Origin: Lutimonas vermicola
Lineage (GTDB): Bacteria > Bacteroidota > Bacteroidia > Flavobacteriales > Flavobacteriaceae
Length of the DNA: 64,000 nucleotides
Assembly (NCBI RefSeq): GCF_038433205.1
Contig: NZ_JBCDNA010000003.1
Span: forward strand, 372,001 to 436,000
Reading direction: 5' to 3'
In this document: piece by piece, positions 31,362 through 41,189 of the stretch
How positions within the stretch are numbered: the stretch's first letter is position 1
Layout: every line of letters begins with the position of its first letter
The notes under the pieces: generated by a model
What the model saw: the letters and a program-made list of their open reading frames with translations, nothing else
Told to the model about the DNA's origin: nothing
Database searches by the model: none
Program-made: the position numbers and the translations under genes

Positions 31362-32507
31362 ATGAAGAAAATCCAAATGGTTGACTTGCAGGGTCAATAT
31401 AAGAAAATCCAATCGGAAATCGATCAGGCCATGAATGAGGTGGTCGCTTCGGCAGCTTTTATTAATGGGCCTGAAGTCAAAAAATTTCAATCTGACCTGG
31501 AGGAATATTTAGAGGTCAAACATGTTATTCCATGCGCAAACGGGACAGATGCCCTGCAGATTGCCATGATGGGTCTGGGTTTGGAACAAGGAGACGAAGT
31601 AATCACTGCAGATTTTACTTTTGCTGCCACGGTTGAGGTTATCGCCTTACTTAAATTGACACCCGTTTTGGTTGACGTTGATCCAAAAACCTTCAATATT
31701 GACCTTGAGTCCGTTAAAAAAGCAATTACCCCAAAGACAAAAGCCATAGTGCCGGTACATTTATTCGGACAGTGTGCCAATATGGAAGGAATTCTTAAAA
31801 TTGCGGAAGAACATAATTTATATATTATTGAAGATAATGCTCAGGCTATTGGTGCTGATTATACATTTGCTGACGGATCAACTAAAAAGGCAGGAACCAT
31901 AGGCACCTTGGGTACTACATCTTTTTTCCCTTCTAAAAATTTAGGATGTTATGGAGATGGCGGTGCTATTTTTACCAATGATGATGATCTGGCCCATGTC
32001 ATCAGGGGAATTGTGAACCATGGGATGTATACAAGATATTATCACGATGTTGTGGGTGTGAACTCACGATTGGATAGTTTGCAGGCCGCAGTATTAAGAT
32101 TAAAGCTTCCACATCTGAATGACTATTGTTCCTCAAGAAGAATGGCTGCGAGGTATTACAATAATGGTTTCAGAGACAATCCTAATATCATAACTCCGGT
32201 AACTGAAAAGTGTGGTGACATATGTGACACCTGTAATTGTCATGTTTTTCATCAGTATACCTTAAAAATAACCAACGGGAAGAGGGATGCCCTTCATCAG
32301 CATTTGATGGACCTGGATATTCCGAACGCTGTTTATTATCCTGTTCCTTTACACAAACAAAAGGCTTATCTGGATGATCGTTATAAGGAAGAAGATTTTA
32401 AAGTGACCAATGCATTGGCAGAAACAGTTATTTCACTTCCAATGCACACAGAATTGGATAAAGAGCAGCAGGACCTGATCATTAAAACCGTAATGGATTT
32501 TGTTTGA
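31362..32507 (+). CDS. DegT/DnrJ/EryC1 sugar aminotransferase (WbpE-like)
   Basis: A 381-residue PLP enzyme of the sugar aminotransferase family. The PLP lysine is Lys192 in TSFFPSKNLGCYGDGGA, and ANGTDALQIAMMGLG and EDNAQAIGADY are conserved. The overall pattern is close to WbpE/WlbE, which aminates a UDP-3-keto-hexuronic acid. It starts a plus-strand run with galE and rfbB, so it makes an amino sugar for surface polysaccharide. A Cys-rich insertion (C-G-D-I-C-D-T-C-N-C, about 285-295) is unusual for the family. The exact sugar is not determined. Confidence 0.88.
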   Translation: MKKIQMVDLQGQYKKIQSEIDQAMNEVVASAAFINGPEVKKFQSDLEEYLEVKHVIPCANGTDALQIAMMGLGLEQGDEVITADFTFAATVEVIALLKLTPVLVDVDPKTFNIDLESVKKAITPKTKAIVPVHLFGQCANMEGILKIAEEHNLYIIEDNAQAIGADYTFADGSTKKAGTIGTLGTTSFFPSKNLGCYGDGGAIFTNDDDLAHVIRGIVNHGMYTRYYHDVVGVNSRLDSLQAAVLRLKLPHLNDYCSSRRMAARYYNNGFRDNPNIITPVTEKCGDICDTCNCHVFHQYTLKITNGKRDALHQHLMDLDIPNAVYYPVPLHKQKAYLDDRYKEEDFKVTNALAETVISLPMHTELDKEQQDLIIKTVMDFV

Positions 32508-32550
32508 AAACCTATAGCCAAGGTCTAACAGACAGTACGAAAGAATTGAT

Positions 32551-33567
32551 ATGAAGAAAAATAAAATACTTGTTACCGGAGGTTTAGGATTTATAGGTTC
32601 GCATACTGTGGTTGAACTGCAAAAGGAAGGGTTTGAAGTGATTATTATAGATGACCTTTCGAATACGAGATTAGAGGTTTTAGATGGAATTTATGAGATT
32701 AGCAAAATTCGCCCGGAATTTGTAAAGTTGGATCTTAAGGAGAAGGAACAGGTTGCCGCTTTTTTTGAAGAACATAAGATTGACGGGGTAATTCATTTTG
32801 CTGCCTCTAAGGCCGTAGGTGAAAGCGTAGAACAACCCCTGAAGTATTATGAGAATAATATATCGACTTTGATATACCTCTTAAAGAGCATGGCCAAGAA
32901 TAATGTACCTCACCTAATATTTAGTTCTTCCTGTACGGTTTACGGGCAAGCCGATGAGTTGCCTATCACGGAAGATGCCCCGATAAAAAAAGCAGAATCC
33001 CCGTATGGAAATACCAAGCAAATTGGAGAGGAAATCATTCAGGATGTAACGAAGGCAGGAAATCTTACCGCTATAGCTCTTAGGTATTTTAATCCTATTG
33101 GCGCCCATGAAAGCGCACTTATTGGAGAGCTTCCCCTGGGTGTTCCTCAGAATCTAATACCCTTTGTAACCCAGACGGCGGCCGGTATAAGAGAGGAGTT
33201 ATCAGTATTTGGAGACGACTATCCGACTTCGGACGGGACTGCAGTTAGAGATTATATTCACGTAGTGGATCTGGCAAAGGCCCATATAAGTGCTTTACAA
33301 AGATTGTTGAAAGGGAAGAACAAGTCTAAGATGGAATATTTCAATGTGGGGACCGGAAAGGGAAGTTCGGTTCTTGAAGTAATCAATGCATTTCAGAAGG
33401 CAAATCACAAGGAGGTAAAATACAAGATTGTCGACCGGAGGGAAGGTGATATTACAGCTGCATACGCCAATACCGAGCTGGCCAACAAGGAGCTTGGCTG
33501 GAAAGCTTTATTGAGCCTGGAAGAAGCTTTGGCATCTGCATGGCAATGGCAGCTAAAACAAAAATAA
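32551..33567 (+). CDS. galE: UDP-glucose 4-epimerase
   Basis: A 338-residue extended SDR enzyme. The NAD loop GGLGFIGSH is at 10-18, the catalytic pair Tyr152/Lys156 lies in PYGNTK, and SSSCTVYG supplies the Ser/Thr. Late motifs (ALRYFNPIGAHESALIGE) match GalE rather than GlcNAc C4/C6 dehydratases. It interconverts UDP-glucose and UDP-galactose. It lies 43 bp after the aminotransferase and 35 bp before rfbB. Confidence 0.93.
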   Translation: MKKNKILVTGGLGFIGSHTVVELQKEGFEVIIIDDLSNTRLEVLDGIYEISKIRPEFVKLDLKEKEQVAAFFEEHKIDGVIHFAASKAVGESVEQPLKYYENNISTLIYLLKSMAKNNVPHLIFSSSCTVYGQADELPITEDAPIKKAESPYGNTKQIGEEIIQDVTKAGNLTAIALRYFNPIGAHESALIGELPLGVPQNLIPFVTQTAAGIREELSVFGDDYPTSDGTAVRDYIHVVDLAKAHISALQRLLKGKNKSKMEYFNVGTGKGSSVLEVINAFQKANHKEVKYKIVDRREGDITAAYANTELANKELGWKALLSLEEALASAWQWQLKQK

Positions 33568-33602
33568 TCATTGACAATATTGATTTTAAATAGTTTAATA
33601 AT

Positions 33603-34661
33603 ATGACAGATTCGAGTAAAAAAATTCTCATTACCGGAGGTGCTGGTTTTATAGGGTCTCATGTTGCGCGACTTTTTGTAACCAAGTATCCTGATTATAA
33701 GGTATACAACCTAGATGCCCTGACTTATGCCGGCAACCTTGAAAATGTTAGTGATCTGGAGGGCAGTTCTAACTATAAGTTTATCAAAGGAGATATCAAG
33801 GATGCGGAGTTTTTAAATAATCTGTTCAAAGAATACAGGTTTGATGCCGTTATACATCTGGCAGCTGAAAGCCATGTGGATAGATCAATTACCAATCCGA
33901 ATGACTTTATTGAAACCAATGTTTTGGGCACGGCTAACCTGCTCAACGCATTTAAAGAAATTCATGCCGGTTTTTTCGACGGAAAATTATTCTACCACGT
34001 TTCTACAGATGAGGTTTACGGTTCTTTAGGTAAAACAGGACTTTTTAAGGAAACCACTCCTTACGACCCCCAATCACCTTATGCCTCTTCAAAAGCCGCT
34101 TCGGATCATATAGTTAGAGCATATGGTAATACCTATGGCTTGCCTTTTGTAATAAGTAATTGCTCAAATAATTACGGGGCCAATCAGTTTCCTGAAAAAT
34201 TGATACCCCTGTTTATCAATAATATAAAACAATCTAAACCGCTGCCCGTTTACGGCGATGGCAACTATACGCGGGATTGGCTTTACGTAGAAGATCACGC
34301 CATAGCCATTGACGAGATTTTTCACAAAGGTAAAACATTAGAAACCTATAATATTGGAGGCTTTAATGAATGGACGAATTTGAATCTCATCAAGCTGTTG
34401 TGCAAATTAATGGACCAAAAGTTAGGCCGCCCCAATGGGAGTTCAGAACAATTGATTACCTATGTTAAGGATCGGGCCGGACATGACAGGCGCTATGCGA
34501 TTGATGCAGGAAAGCTGAATCGGGAACTGGGTTGGAAACCAAGCGTGACTTTTGAGGAGGGCCTTGAAAGAACAGTCGATTGGTATTTAACCAATGATGA
34601 ATGGTTAGAGCATGTTACTTCAGGTGCTTATCAGGACTACTACAAGAAAATGTACCATTAA
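33603..34661 (+). CDS. rfbB: dTDP-glucose 4,6-dehydratase
   Basis: A 352-residue SDR enzyme with GGAGFIGSH (12-20), the diagnostic Asp136-Glu137 in STDEVYG and the Tyr160/Lys164 pair in YASSK. It converts dTDP-glucose to the 4-keto-6-deoxy intermediate of rhamnose and other deoxysugars. RmlA, RmlC and RmlD are not in the window, so the pathway must be completed elsewhere. It ends 8 bp from the convergent beta-barrel gene. Confidence 0.95.
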   Translation: MTDSSKKILITGGAGFIGSHVARLFVTKYPDYKVYNLDALTYAGNLENVSDLEGSSNYKFIKGDIKDAEFLNNLFKEYRFDAVIHLAAESHVDRSITNPNDFIETNVLGTANLLNAFKEIHAGFFDGKLFYHVSTDEVYGSLGKTGLFKETTPYDPQSPYASSKAASDHIVRAYGNTYGLPFVISNCSNNYGANQFPEKLIPLFINNIKQSKPLPVYGDGNYTRDWLYVEDHAIAIDEIFHKGKTLETYNIGGFNEWTNLNLIKLLCKLMDQKLGRPNGSSEQLITYVKDRAGHDRRYAIDAGKLNRELGWKPSVTFEEGLERTVDWYLTNDEWLEHVTSGAYQDYYKKMYH

Positions 34662-34669
34662 GGCGATAC

Positions 34670-36391
34670 CTAAAAATCGAATTTGTATTTTACGCCACCG
34701 AAAAATTGAAGGCCCTGCACCTTATAATTGGTATAGACCTGGTAGTTGGTTCCTAACAGGTTATTGACATTGATAAAAACATCGAATTTATCATCAATCG
34801 TATAAACTCCATTGAGATTGATATCAAAGTAAGCTGCATTGGTGATTCGAGTATTCGTGTCTGGAATGATAGACAATTCATCCTTTCTGTCTGTTGAAAA
34901 GAATAAATCAGCTCCGGCACTCCATTTTTTTCTGGTATATTTTGCCAGCAGAGTTGCTTTCAGAAGTGGTAAGTTCCAGGCCTGATCCTCATTTTTAAGG
35001 CTGTAGGAATTAAAATCAAGATTGCCCCCAAACTTGAATTCTTTGAAAAGGTCGAAAATTATTTCACCGTTGAAATAAATAGTATTCACATCATCATAAA
35101 CTACCTGAAAGGAATTTGCTGCCTCATATCCCTTATCGAGCTCAACACTTCCATCGGTAAGCGACGGGTTTAATTTGTACAGTGGTTTGTCTTTTTCATT
35201 GATATAGGCTGCTTTTAAATTGAAACGGACTTTTGAATTCAAAAGGCCTTTTATTCCTGCATAAGCGTTATACTGTTGGTTGGTCCTTTGAATGTATAAG
35301 GTCGGTGACACAAAAGGATTTTTATCAACGAAATTTTTATAACTGTTTTGCTGAAGATCCCCAATTACGCCGGCATAAGCGATCAAGGCTTCCTCACTTA
35401 TGTTATATGAAGCTGTGACATTTGGATAGATATAAAATTTACTCCCTTCAAAATTATTGGTGATGCTGTAGTAAAATTTAGCACCTGCGTTTAGCGTTAA
35501 ATTATCTCGTAAAACCTCAAAGTTCGGACTAAACCCGATGTTGAAATATGTATATTTCAATTTCTGAGTCTGGAAAAAATCATTTTCGAATTTTCCGTTT
35601 AACAGTTCAAGACTGATTTCAGAATACATTAACTCTTGCCCTATAGGGAAATCGATCACAGAATTGAGTTGAAGATGATTTTCACCGCTTTTGTATTTAT
35701 CGGAAAACCTGCTGATCGAAACATCTCCTTTATGGATCAATGCATCAAAGAATTCTATTTCACCACCCAATGAAAGGTCTGTATAAGACTGTCTTTCTTC
35801 AATGGAATTGATCACGGTTTCAGAATAAGCAATGTCTTCAGACAAGCCATACCAGTTGTTGGAAAGATACTTAAGCTCCCCTTCAACTTTCCAGTCAAAT
35901 GTCCGTTCAGATTGCTTGTAATAAAGATCAACATTCAAATCTTTGAAATCATCGTTTAATACAATTCCATCAATACCACCTCCTGAAGAATGATAGTTAA
36001 AAAAACCTCCGAAATCATTGTAATTGGAGGAATTACCATGTGCAAAAATTTCTATAATCGGGGTTTTATAATTTCCGTATCCCAGGGAGACATAGTTATT
36101 ATAGAATCTCTCTTTTGGCTCTCTGCTAAGGGTCTTTGCCTTGCCTTTTGCAGGGGTAAAGGTAGATGCCACAGGGATCGAATTGATCGTATAAGAGATC
36201 TCCTTTTTCTCTCCAAGATCGATGCTGTCGATTTGCGGCTCAGCGTTGATCTTAAACGCTTCAGAAACAGTTGGTGAAAAAGGCTTAACCACATTGATTT
36301 CTTCGGTGGTGATCCTTTCTTTTTTCTTTTTTTGAGAAAAAACCGAGCCACTGATCATTAAAAAGATAAGAATTAAGATGTATTTAGTCAT
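34670..36391 (-). CDS. TonB-receptor-like outer-membrane beta-barrel without plug
   Basis: A 573-residue outer-membrane protein with a signal peptide (cleavage near residue 19, VFS-Q). After a short N-terminal segment (EEINVVKPFSPTVSEAF) the chain goes directly into alternating amphipathic strands and ends VKYKFDF with terminal Phe. No plug domain is visible, so although it aligns with TonB-receptor barrels it is unlikely to be a classical TonB transporter. It starts 20 bp after the big TPR gene and is almost certainly cotranscribed with it. Function unknown. Confidence 0.75.
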   Translation of the reverse strand: MTKYILILIFLMISGSVFSQKKKKERITTEEINVVKPFSPTVSEAFKINAEPQIDSIDLGEKKEISYTINSIPVASTFTPAKGKAKTLSREPKERFYNNYVSLGYGNYKTPIIEIFAHGNSSNYNDFGGFFNYHSSGGGIDGIVLNDDFKDLNVDLYYKQSERTFDWKVEGELKYLSNNWYGLSEDIAYSETVINSIEERQSYTDLSLGGEIEFFDALIHKGDVSISRFSDKYKSGENHLQLNSVIDFPIGQELMYSEISLELLNGKFENDFFQTQKLKYTYFNIGFSPNFEVLRDNLTLNAGAKFYYSITNNFEGSKFYIYPNVTASYNISEEALIAYAGVIGDLQQNSYKNFVDKNPFVSPTLYIQRTNQQYNAYAGIKGLLNSKVRFNLKAAYINEKDKPLYKLNPSLTDGSVELDKGYEAANSFQVVYDDVNTIYFNGEIIFDLFKEFKFGGNLDFNSYSLKNEDQAWNLPLLKATLLAKYTRKKWSAGADLFFSTDRKDELSIIPDTNTRITNAAYFDINLNGVYTIDDKFDVFINVNNLLGTNYQVYTNYKVQGLQFFGGVKYKFDF

Positions 36392-36411
36392 TTGTTTGAT
36401 TCCGATTTTAC

Positions 36412-39400
36412 TTATTCTTTTTCAATTATAACAGACGAATTGGTTTTTGATTCCAGGGTCTTTATTCGGTTCAATTCTGTTCTTGCCTCCTGCACAAGGT
36501 CTTCAAAGTCAGAAAATTTCTGTATCACACTCTCAAGTATATATGTGGCCTGATAGGCATCTTCAAGTTCATAAAAGTTCTTCGCCATGATTACCAACCC
36601 TTTACCTACCCAATACCTGTAGGGAGATAATTCTGAAGCCAGTTTCTGAACTGAAACATTTGATAATTTATAATTGCCTTCTTCATTTTTGAAAAAAGCA
36701 TCATAATAGACAGCCTCTGCTTTCAACTCACCGGTTGCCGTTTCTTCAACCACTTTAAAAGCGTCCTGAGCCTTTAAAAAATCACCTGTTTCAAAGGCAG
36801 ATCTCGCAATAATGATCTGCGCATCTGATATAATTTTAGGTTCTAATTTTGGATGTTTCATGACCATTTCAGCATATTGCACTGCTACCTCGAAGTTTTT
36901 TAAAGCGTAGTTTCCTTTCATAAGGTTGCTTTGGGCAAAAATGATATTCTGGTCGGTTTCAGCCTCTTTTTCCAATCTTGAAAGCAGCAGAACTGCCTGT
37001 TCCCAGTTTTCCTGATCAAGGTAAAAATATGCCACGTTGACGAGTGACCTTTCCGTGAACTGGTTTTTGTCTTTGTCGAGGATGAATTGGTAATAGGGGA
37101 TCGCTTTTTCAAGTTGATCAGATCTTTTATAGGCATCTGCAAGGAAGAAATTGGCTGATAGTGCATTGGCTCCCAAAGGGAAACGCTCAAGATATTTTTT
37201 AAGCGACTCAATTGATTTGTCAAGGTTATTGGTCAAATAGAATTGTTCGGCTGATGAAAACATCGCACCCTCGATTTCTTCATCGGTTACATTAACAAAA
37301 TCCAAATTTTGAATAAAACGCTCATATTCATCCACACGACCTTGTTGTACATAAATCTGTTTGGCATTCGCTATGGCTTCTTTTGCCTCCTCGGTTCCGG
37401 GATAAGAGTTAACCACAGTTTTGTATTTATTTAAAGCCGCGTCATTTTGGTCAGCATTGAAATAGACAAGCCCTTGCTTCAGCAATGACTTTGACACTAA
37501 AGAACTCATTCTGTAATTAGTAACAACTTCATTATAAGCATCCATTGCCTCATCCACTTTGTTCAATTTCACATATGAATTACCCAATTCATAGAAGGCA
37601 TCATCTCTTAAGGTGGATTTTAGATTCAATTCTGTGAATTCGAGCAGTGTACTTACCTTTTTTTCAGTTTCTCCCATATAACCGTAACAAAAGGCAATTT
37701 GAAGCTGAGCATAGTCTACATCCGTTTCATTATTTTCTATAACTTTTTTATAAGCAGGAATAGCTTTAAAGTAACTGCTAAGCGCAAAAAAACAGTCACC
37801 AAGCCTGAGATAACTGTCATTGATGAGATTTTGATCATTTCCAAGTTCGATATATTCATTAAAATGACCACCAGCCTGGTTGTAATCTTTCAATTGAAAA
37901 AAGGTGTAGGCCAAATGATAGAGGATGATCTCATATTCTTGTGACTCCTTAGCTTCAGCCATTGAATTGAAAGCCTGAAAAATGCTCAGAGCTTCCTCAT
38001 AGTTCTTTAATCTGTATAATGACTCAGCCTTCCAAAATAATGACCTTACGTGATAAACTGTATTGGTGGAGGTTTCTATGGAAAGGTTAAAATTTTCAAT
38101 TGCATTTTTATACTCCTGTTGCTTAAAGAGTTGTACCCCGTACAAAAATGCAACCTTATGATAGGTATCATTGTCCTTGGCGTTGGCATTTTTAAGATAT
38201 TCAAGTGCCCCCTGGTAATCATTGGCCTTTAAATAGGCACTAACGAGGTATTCTTTTATTTCAGTTTGATCCAAATCTTCGGGATAAGCCGCCAAATACT
38301 CCTGGATGACCTCAGCCACACTTTTATAAGGGTTGCCAATCTCATAACTCAATTTAGCATAATTTAACCAGGCATCTTTTTTAATTTCGGCATTAAAATC
38401 CATTTGTTTGGCATTTCTAAATGCATTTAATGCCTCCTGCTTTTTTTCACTTTTAAGATAACATTCAGCCAAATGATAATAAGCATTTTGTGAAACGGCA
38501 TTGTTTCCATCAATGATTTTAGTAAACCAAATGAGAGCCTCCTCATAATCTTTCTGCTGATAATAGGCATAGCCTAAAAGGTAATAGTCAGTATTGTTCC
38601 ATTTGCCTTTTTTGCCTTCATAGCCTAAAAGAAACGGCACTGCCTTTTCAAAGTCATTTAAATTGAAATAACTCTCCCCTATAATTTTGGAAAGCTCAGA
38701 TTTTTGGATGCCATTTGATTTTTCCAGCAAGGGAGACGCAGCGTCAATTGCTTCTTGAAATTTTCCGGTTTTAAATTTAATATTGGCCATATAATATGGA
38801 ATATCATCATTAAAACTTTTGTCATCTGCTATCTGATTCAAATACTTGTCAGCTTCAGTATAATCATCGTCCTGATAGGCCATGTATCCGTAATAATACT
38901 TTGCCTGTGCCCCGTATTTTTCTGAATTCAACAATTGTGAGAAATATTTCCGGGAATTGGCAAAGCTTCCTACTGCGAATAGGGCATAAGCTTTTTTAAA
39001 AGAAAATTCTTCTTGACTGTAAAGGGTAAGATGGCTTTCATTCACCTTGTTGAACCATTTCAATGCATAGGCATAACTTCGATTTTTAAAATAGTAATCA
39101 CCGACCTCGAGAAAAGCAGAATTTCTTTTTGTACTCGTCGGAAACTTTTCGAAAAAAGCATTCATCAATTCGTCTGCGTCCTTTTGCTTTAACCGAATGG
39201 CGCAAAATGCTTCGTAATAGTAGGATCTGGCTTTTAATTCAGAGGCTCCGTCAAAAGTGTTTTTAATTTTTTTAAAGATCACTTGAGAGGCAACATAATC
39301 TCTGTTTGAATACAATTGCATGGCGTGGTTATAATCTACGAGATCATGGCTGTATATAGCTGATTTCTGGGCAAAACCTTGAAAAATCGAAAAGAGCGTG

Positions 39401-39429
39401 AAAAAAAATAATACGTTGAATAACTTCAT
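36412..39429 (-). CDS. Large periplasmic TPR-repeat protein
   Basis: A 1005-residue exported protein: a signal peptide (cleavage near GFA-Q, residue 20), then an almost continuous array of tetratricopeptide repeats. Repeats are recognisable by units such as YYLGYAYYQQKDYEEALIWF, AYYHLAECYLKSEKKQEAL and FYELGNSYVKLNKVDEAMDAY. TPR solenoids act as scaffolds. It is paired with the plug-less barrel, suggesting an envelope-spanning complex; similar pairs occur widely in Bacteroidota without a known role. A -7 box TATTTTTG lies at 39460-39453 on the minus strand. Confidence 0.85.
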   Translation of the reverse strand: MKLFNVLFFFTLFSIFQGFAQKSAIYSHDLVDYNHAMQLYSNRDYVASQVIFKKIKNTFDGASELKARSYYYEAFCAIRLKQKDADELMNAFFEKFPTSTKRNSAFLEVGDYYFKNRSYAYALKWFNKVNESHLTLYSQEEFSFKKAYALFAVGSFANSRKYFSQLLNSEKYGAQAKYYYGYMAYQDDDYTEADKYLNQIADDKSFNDDIPYYMANIKFKTGKFQEAIDAASPLLEKSNGIQKSELSKIIGESYFNLNDFEKAVPFLLGYEGKKGKWNNTDYYLLGYAYYQQKDYEEALIWFTKIIDGNNAVSQNAYYHLAECYLKSEKKQEALNAFRNAKQMDFNAEIKKDAWLNYAKLSYEIGNPYKSVAEVIQEYLAAYPEDLDQTEIKEYLVSAYLKANDYQGALEYLKNANAKDNDTYHKVAFLYGVQLFKQQEYKNAIENFNLSIETSTNTVYHVRSLFWKAESLYRLKNYEEALSIFQAFNSMAEAKESQEYEIILYHLAYTFFQLKDYNQAGGHFNEYIELGNDQNLINDSYLRLGDCFFALSSYFKAIPAYKKVIENNETDVDYAQLQIAFCYGYMGETEKKVSTLLEFTELNLKSTLRDDAFYELGNSYVKLNKVDEAMDAYNEVVTNYRMSSLVSKSLLKQGLVYFNADQNDAALNKYKTVVNSYPGTEEAKEAIANAKQIYVQQGRVDEYERFIQNLDFVNVTDEEIEGAMFSSAEQFYLTNNLDKSIESLKKYLERFPLGANALSANFFLADAYKRSDQLEKAIPYYQFILDKDKNQFTERSLVNVAYFYLDQENWEQAVLLLSRLEKEAETDQNIIFAQSNLMKGNYALKNFEVAVQYAEMVMKHPKLEPKIISDAQIIIARSAFETGDFLKAQDAFKVVEETATGELKAEAVYYDAFFKNEEGNYKLSNVSVQKLASELSPYRYWVGKGLVIMAKNFYELEDAYQATYILESVIQKFSDFEDLVQEARTELNRIKTLESKTNSSVIIEKE

Positions 39430-39452
39430 TGCGTGGAATCCCTTATAAAAAT

Positions 39453-39460
39453 CAAAAATA
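39453..39460 (-). promoter_or_regulatory. -7 box of the TPR/beta-barrel operon
   Basis: TATTTTTG on the minus strand, a full TAnnTTTG match, 24 bp before the ATG of the TPR gene. A CAAA (TTTG on the minus strand) lies at 39485-39488, slightly further than usual for a -33 element. Confidence 0.45.
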
Positions 39461-39561
39461 GTACTTACATTATTTAGCTAACGTCAAAAAGCCAATAAAT
39501 TGTAAAATTGTTGATTAGTTAAACAGATTGTTGAAAAGTTGCTTCAATTTAATAAAATTGT

Positions 39562-40818
39562 CTAAGATTCTTCAATGAGTTCTTTCATGAATTGATTAAA
39601 ATCGTCGACGAATTCTTCGTAGTAAACCCCCGTAGCCGGGCCAGAAAACCCTGTGTGAATTCTTCTTACTTTGCCCTGTCTGTCAATGATAATAGAGGTA
39701 GGAAACGAGATGACTTTATTCAACATTGGCAAGGATTCTGAAGCGGATTTTGTTGAAGAGGTTCCAGCAATAAGAAAATCATACGGAACATTTAATTTTT
39801 GTTTCATTGTTAAAACTCTGTCACGGGCATACTCAAAATCGGGTTTAATTTCATATGCCAGTCCTATGATTTCAACTCCTTTTGATTTATTTTTATTATA
39901 CCATTCTGACAAAAACCTTGTTTCATCCATACAGTTTGGGCACCAGGTGCCGAATATTTGAAGAATGACAATTTTATCTTTGTATTTTTCATCATCAAGA
40001 GAAGTCATTTGTCCATTGAGGTCTGGAAAAGAAAATTCAATAGTTTCAAAGCCTTCCTTAAGATAGGTCAGGCTATTCGCATCGGGTAAACTGGCAGTAT
40101 CATTCTTTACTGAAACAAAGGTTTTATAACTTGTTTTGCCAGACCAGTATTCTCCTTTTAAAATCGAATCATTTTCTTTAACGGCTCTGAATTTATAGAT
40201 ATGATTACCGTCGAAAGTATACAGGTACATGGTGTCTTTCACGGTGTATCCGTCTAAGTAACGATAGTCTCCTGTTTTACTCAAAAAAGTACCCCTTAAA
40301 GTGTTTCCTTCTGATTTGAATATGCCTATTGCAGAATTTTTTCCCCCGTCTTTGTCAGTAAAAGTAGTTTCCCAGGTTCCGTCGAATATAGCTGAACTTT
40401 TAGCATTGTCAATACGTCCTTCCTTGCCATAAAATGCTTTGAATGGAAGAATATATCCTTTTGCATAATTCTTCGCATAGGAGCCGGTGAGGCTGTCTTT
40501 ATATATTTTGGCTTTGATACTGATGTCGAAGATATGCATATCAAAAAACAATGAATCACCCAGGATATTGAGGCCTTCAATATCGAGCCTTTCAGAACCA
40601 TTGATCAATTGAATCTTATACGTGCCTTCATTTTTCATCACCTCAAAGTTAAAGGGGATCTTATTTCCCTGAGCCGTTATTTCCCCTCTCCACATACCTG
40701 ATTTTAAACCTAACTCTTGTTTGGGATCTTCACATGAACTCAAAATCATCATCATGCAAAAAGCGATAAGTCCTTTTTTTATGATATGCTTTATGGCATG
40801 AATTTTAATTTTTTGCAT
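39562..40818 (-). CDS. TlpA-like thioredoxin lipoprotein
   Basis: A 418-residue envelope protein. The lipobox ILSSC puts the lipidated Cys at 29. A beta-rich region (about 35-250) with two similar blocks (GMWRGEI and DGTWETTF starts) precedes a thioredoxin fold (about 262-418) with WCPNC, Cys293 and Cys296. It is a probable periplasmic thiol reductant related to TlpA/ResA. The cis-Pro loop is SFPTSIIID. The gene stands alone between the TPR operon and the 371-bp gap. Target proteins are unknown. Confidence 0.85.
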   Translation of the reverse strand: MQKIKIHAIKHIIKKGLIAFCMMMILSSCEDPKQELGLKSGMWRGEITAQGNKIPFNFEVMKNEGTYKIQLINGSERLDIEGLNILGDSLFFDMHIFDISIKAKIYKDSLTGSYAKNYAKGYILPFKAFYGKEGRIDNAKSSAIFDGTWETTFTDKDGGKNSAIGIFKSEGNTLRGTFLSKTGDYRYLDGYTVKDTMYLYTFDGNHIYKFRAVKENDSILKGEYWSGKTSYKTFVSVKNDTASLPDANSLTYLKEGFETIEFSFPDLNGQMTSLDDEKYKDKIVILQIFGTWCPNCMDETRFLSEWYNKNKSKGVEIIGLAYEIKPDFEYARDRVLTMKQKLNVPYDFLIAGTSSTKSASESLPMLNKVISFPTSIIIDRQGKVRRIHTGFSGPATGVYYEEFVDDFNQFMKELIEES

Positions 40819-40862
40819 TTTCGTTGCGTTTAATTGGCCTTTATGAATGATTTGTACATCTT

Positions 40863-41024
40863 TTAACGGGCATCTTTAATTGAGTCGATAATATTAGTAA
40901 TTCCTCTCAAACCAAACGGTATTTTATTTTTAAAATCTTTGTTAAAAGATGTATTTTGATCTTTTATCTTAACCTTGGCCCTAGAAACCTTGCTTTGGTG
41001 TTTAATATCGATCTCTATTGACAA
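40863..41024 (-). CDS. Possible small gene (53 aa), uncertain start
   Basis: Within a 371-bp gap, one minus-strand frame stays open from a TTG at 41024 to a TAA at 40863-40865. It would encode about 53 residues with protein-like composition (KVKIKDQNTSF, IPFGLRGITNIIDS). The same frame has an ATG at 41063 that gives eleven codons and then a TGA at 41030-41028, so the reading frame is either interrupted by a nonsense codon or starts downstream at TTG/ATT. I recognise no family. It lies 44 bp upstream of the TlpA-like gene on the same strand. Confidence 0.3.
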   Translation of the reverse strand: MSIEIDIKHQSKVSRAKVKIKDQNTSFNKDFKNKIPFGLRGITNIIDSIKDAR

Positions 41025-41189
41025 AATTCATATCTTAATTAATTTTCCTGCAAAGTAAAACATTTGTCAGATTTTGAAACAATCAAACTAATCCATTATA
41101 AGGAACTTTAATATTTGAAATTTAAACATTAAGTTTGTCTTTCTTTAGTTCAAAAACAATTTTGAAACCAGAGAACAGTTTGTTTTTCT
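41025..41189. other. Intergenic region upstream of ftsE
   Basis: This AT-rich remainder of the 40819-41189 gap contains a plus-strand TAAGTTTG (41130-41137, matching TAnnTTTG), which is the best candidate promoter for ftsE. No terminator or RNA motif was recognised. Confidence 0.35.

Noticed and set aside
41028..41030. In-frame TGA read as selenocysteine
   Set aside because: No SECIS-like hairpin or Sel genes are visible and the frame is too short and unrecognised. A nonsense codon or downstream start is simpler.
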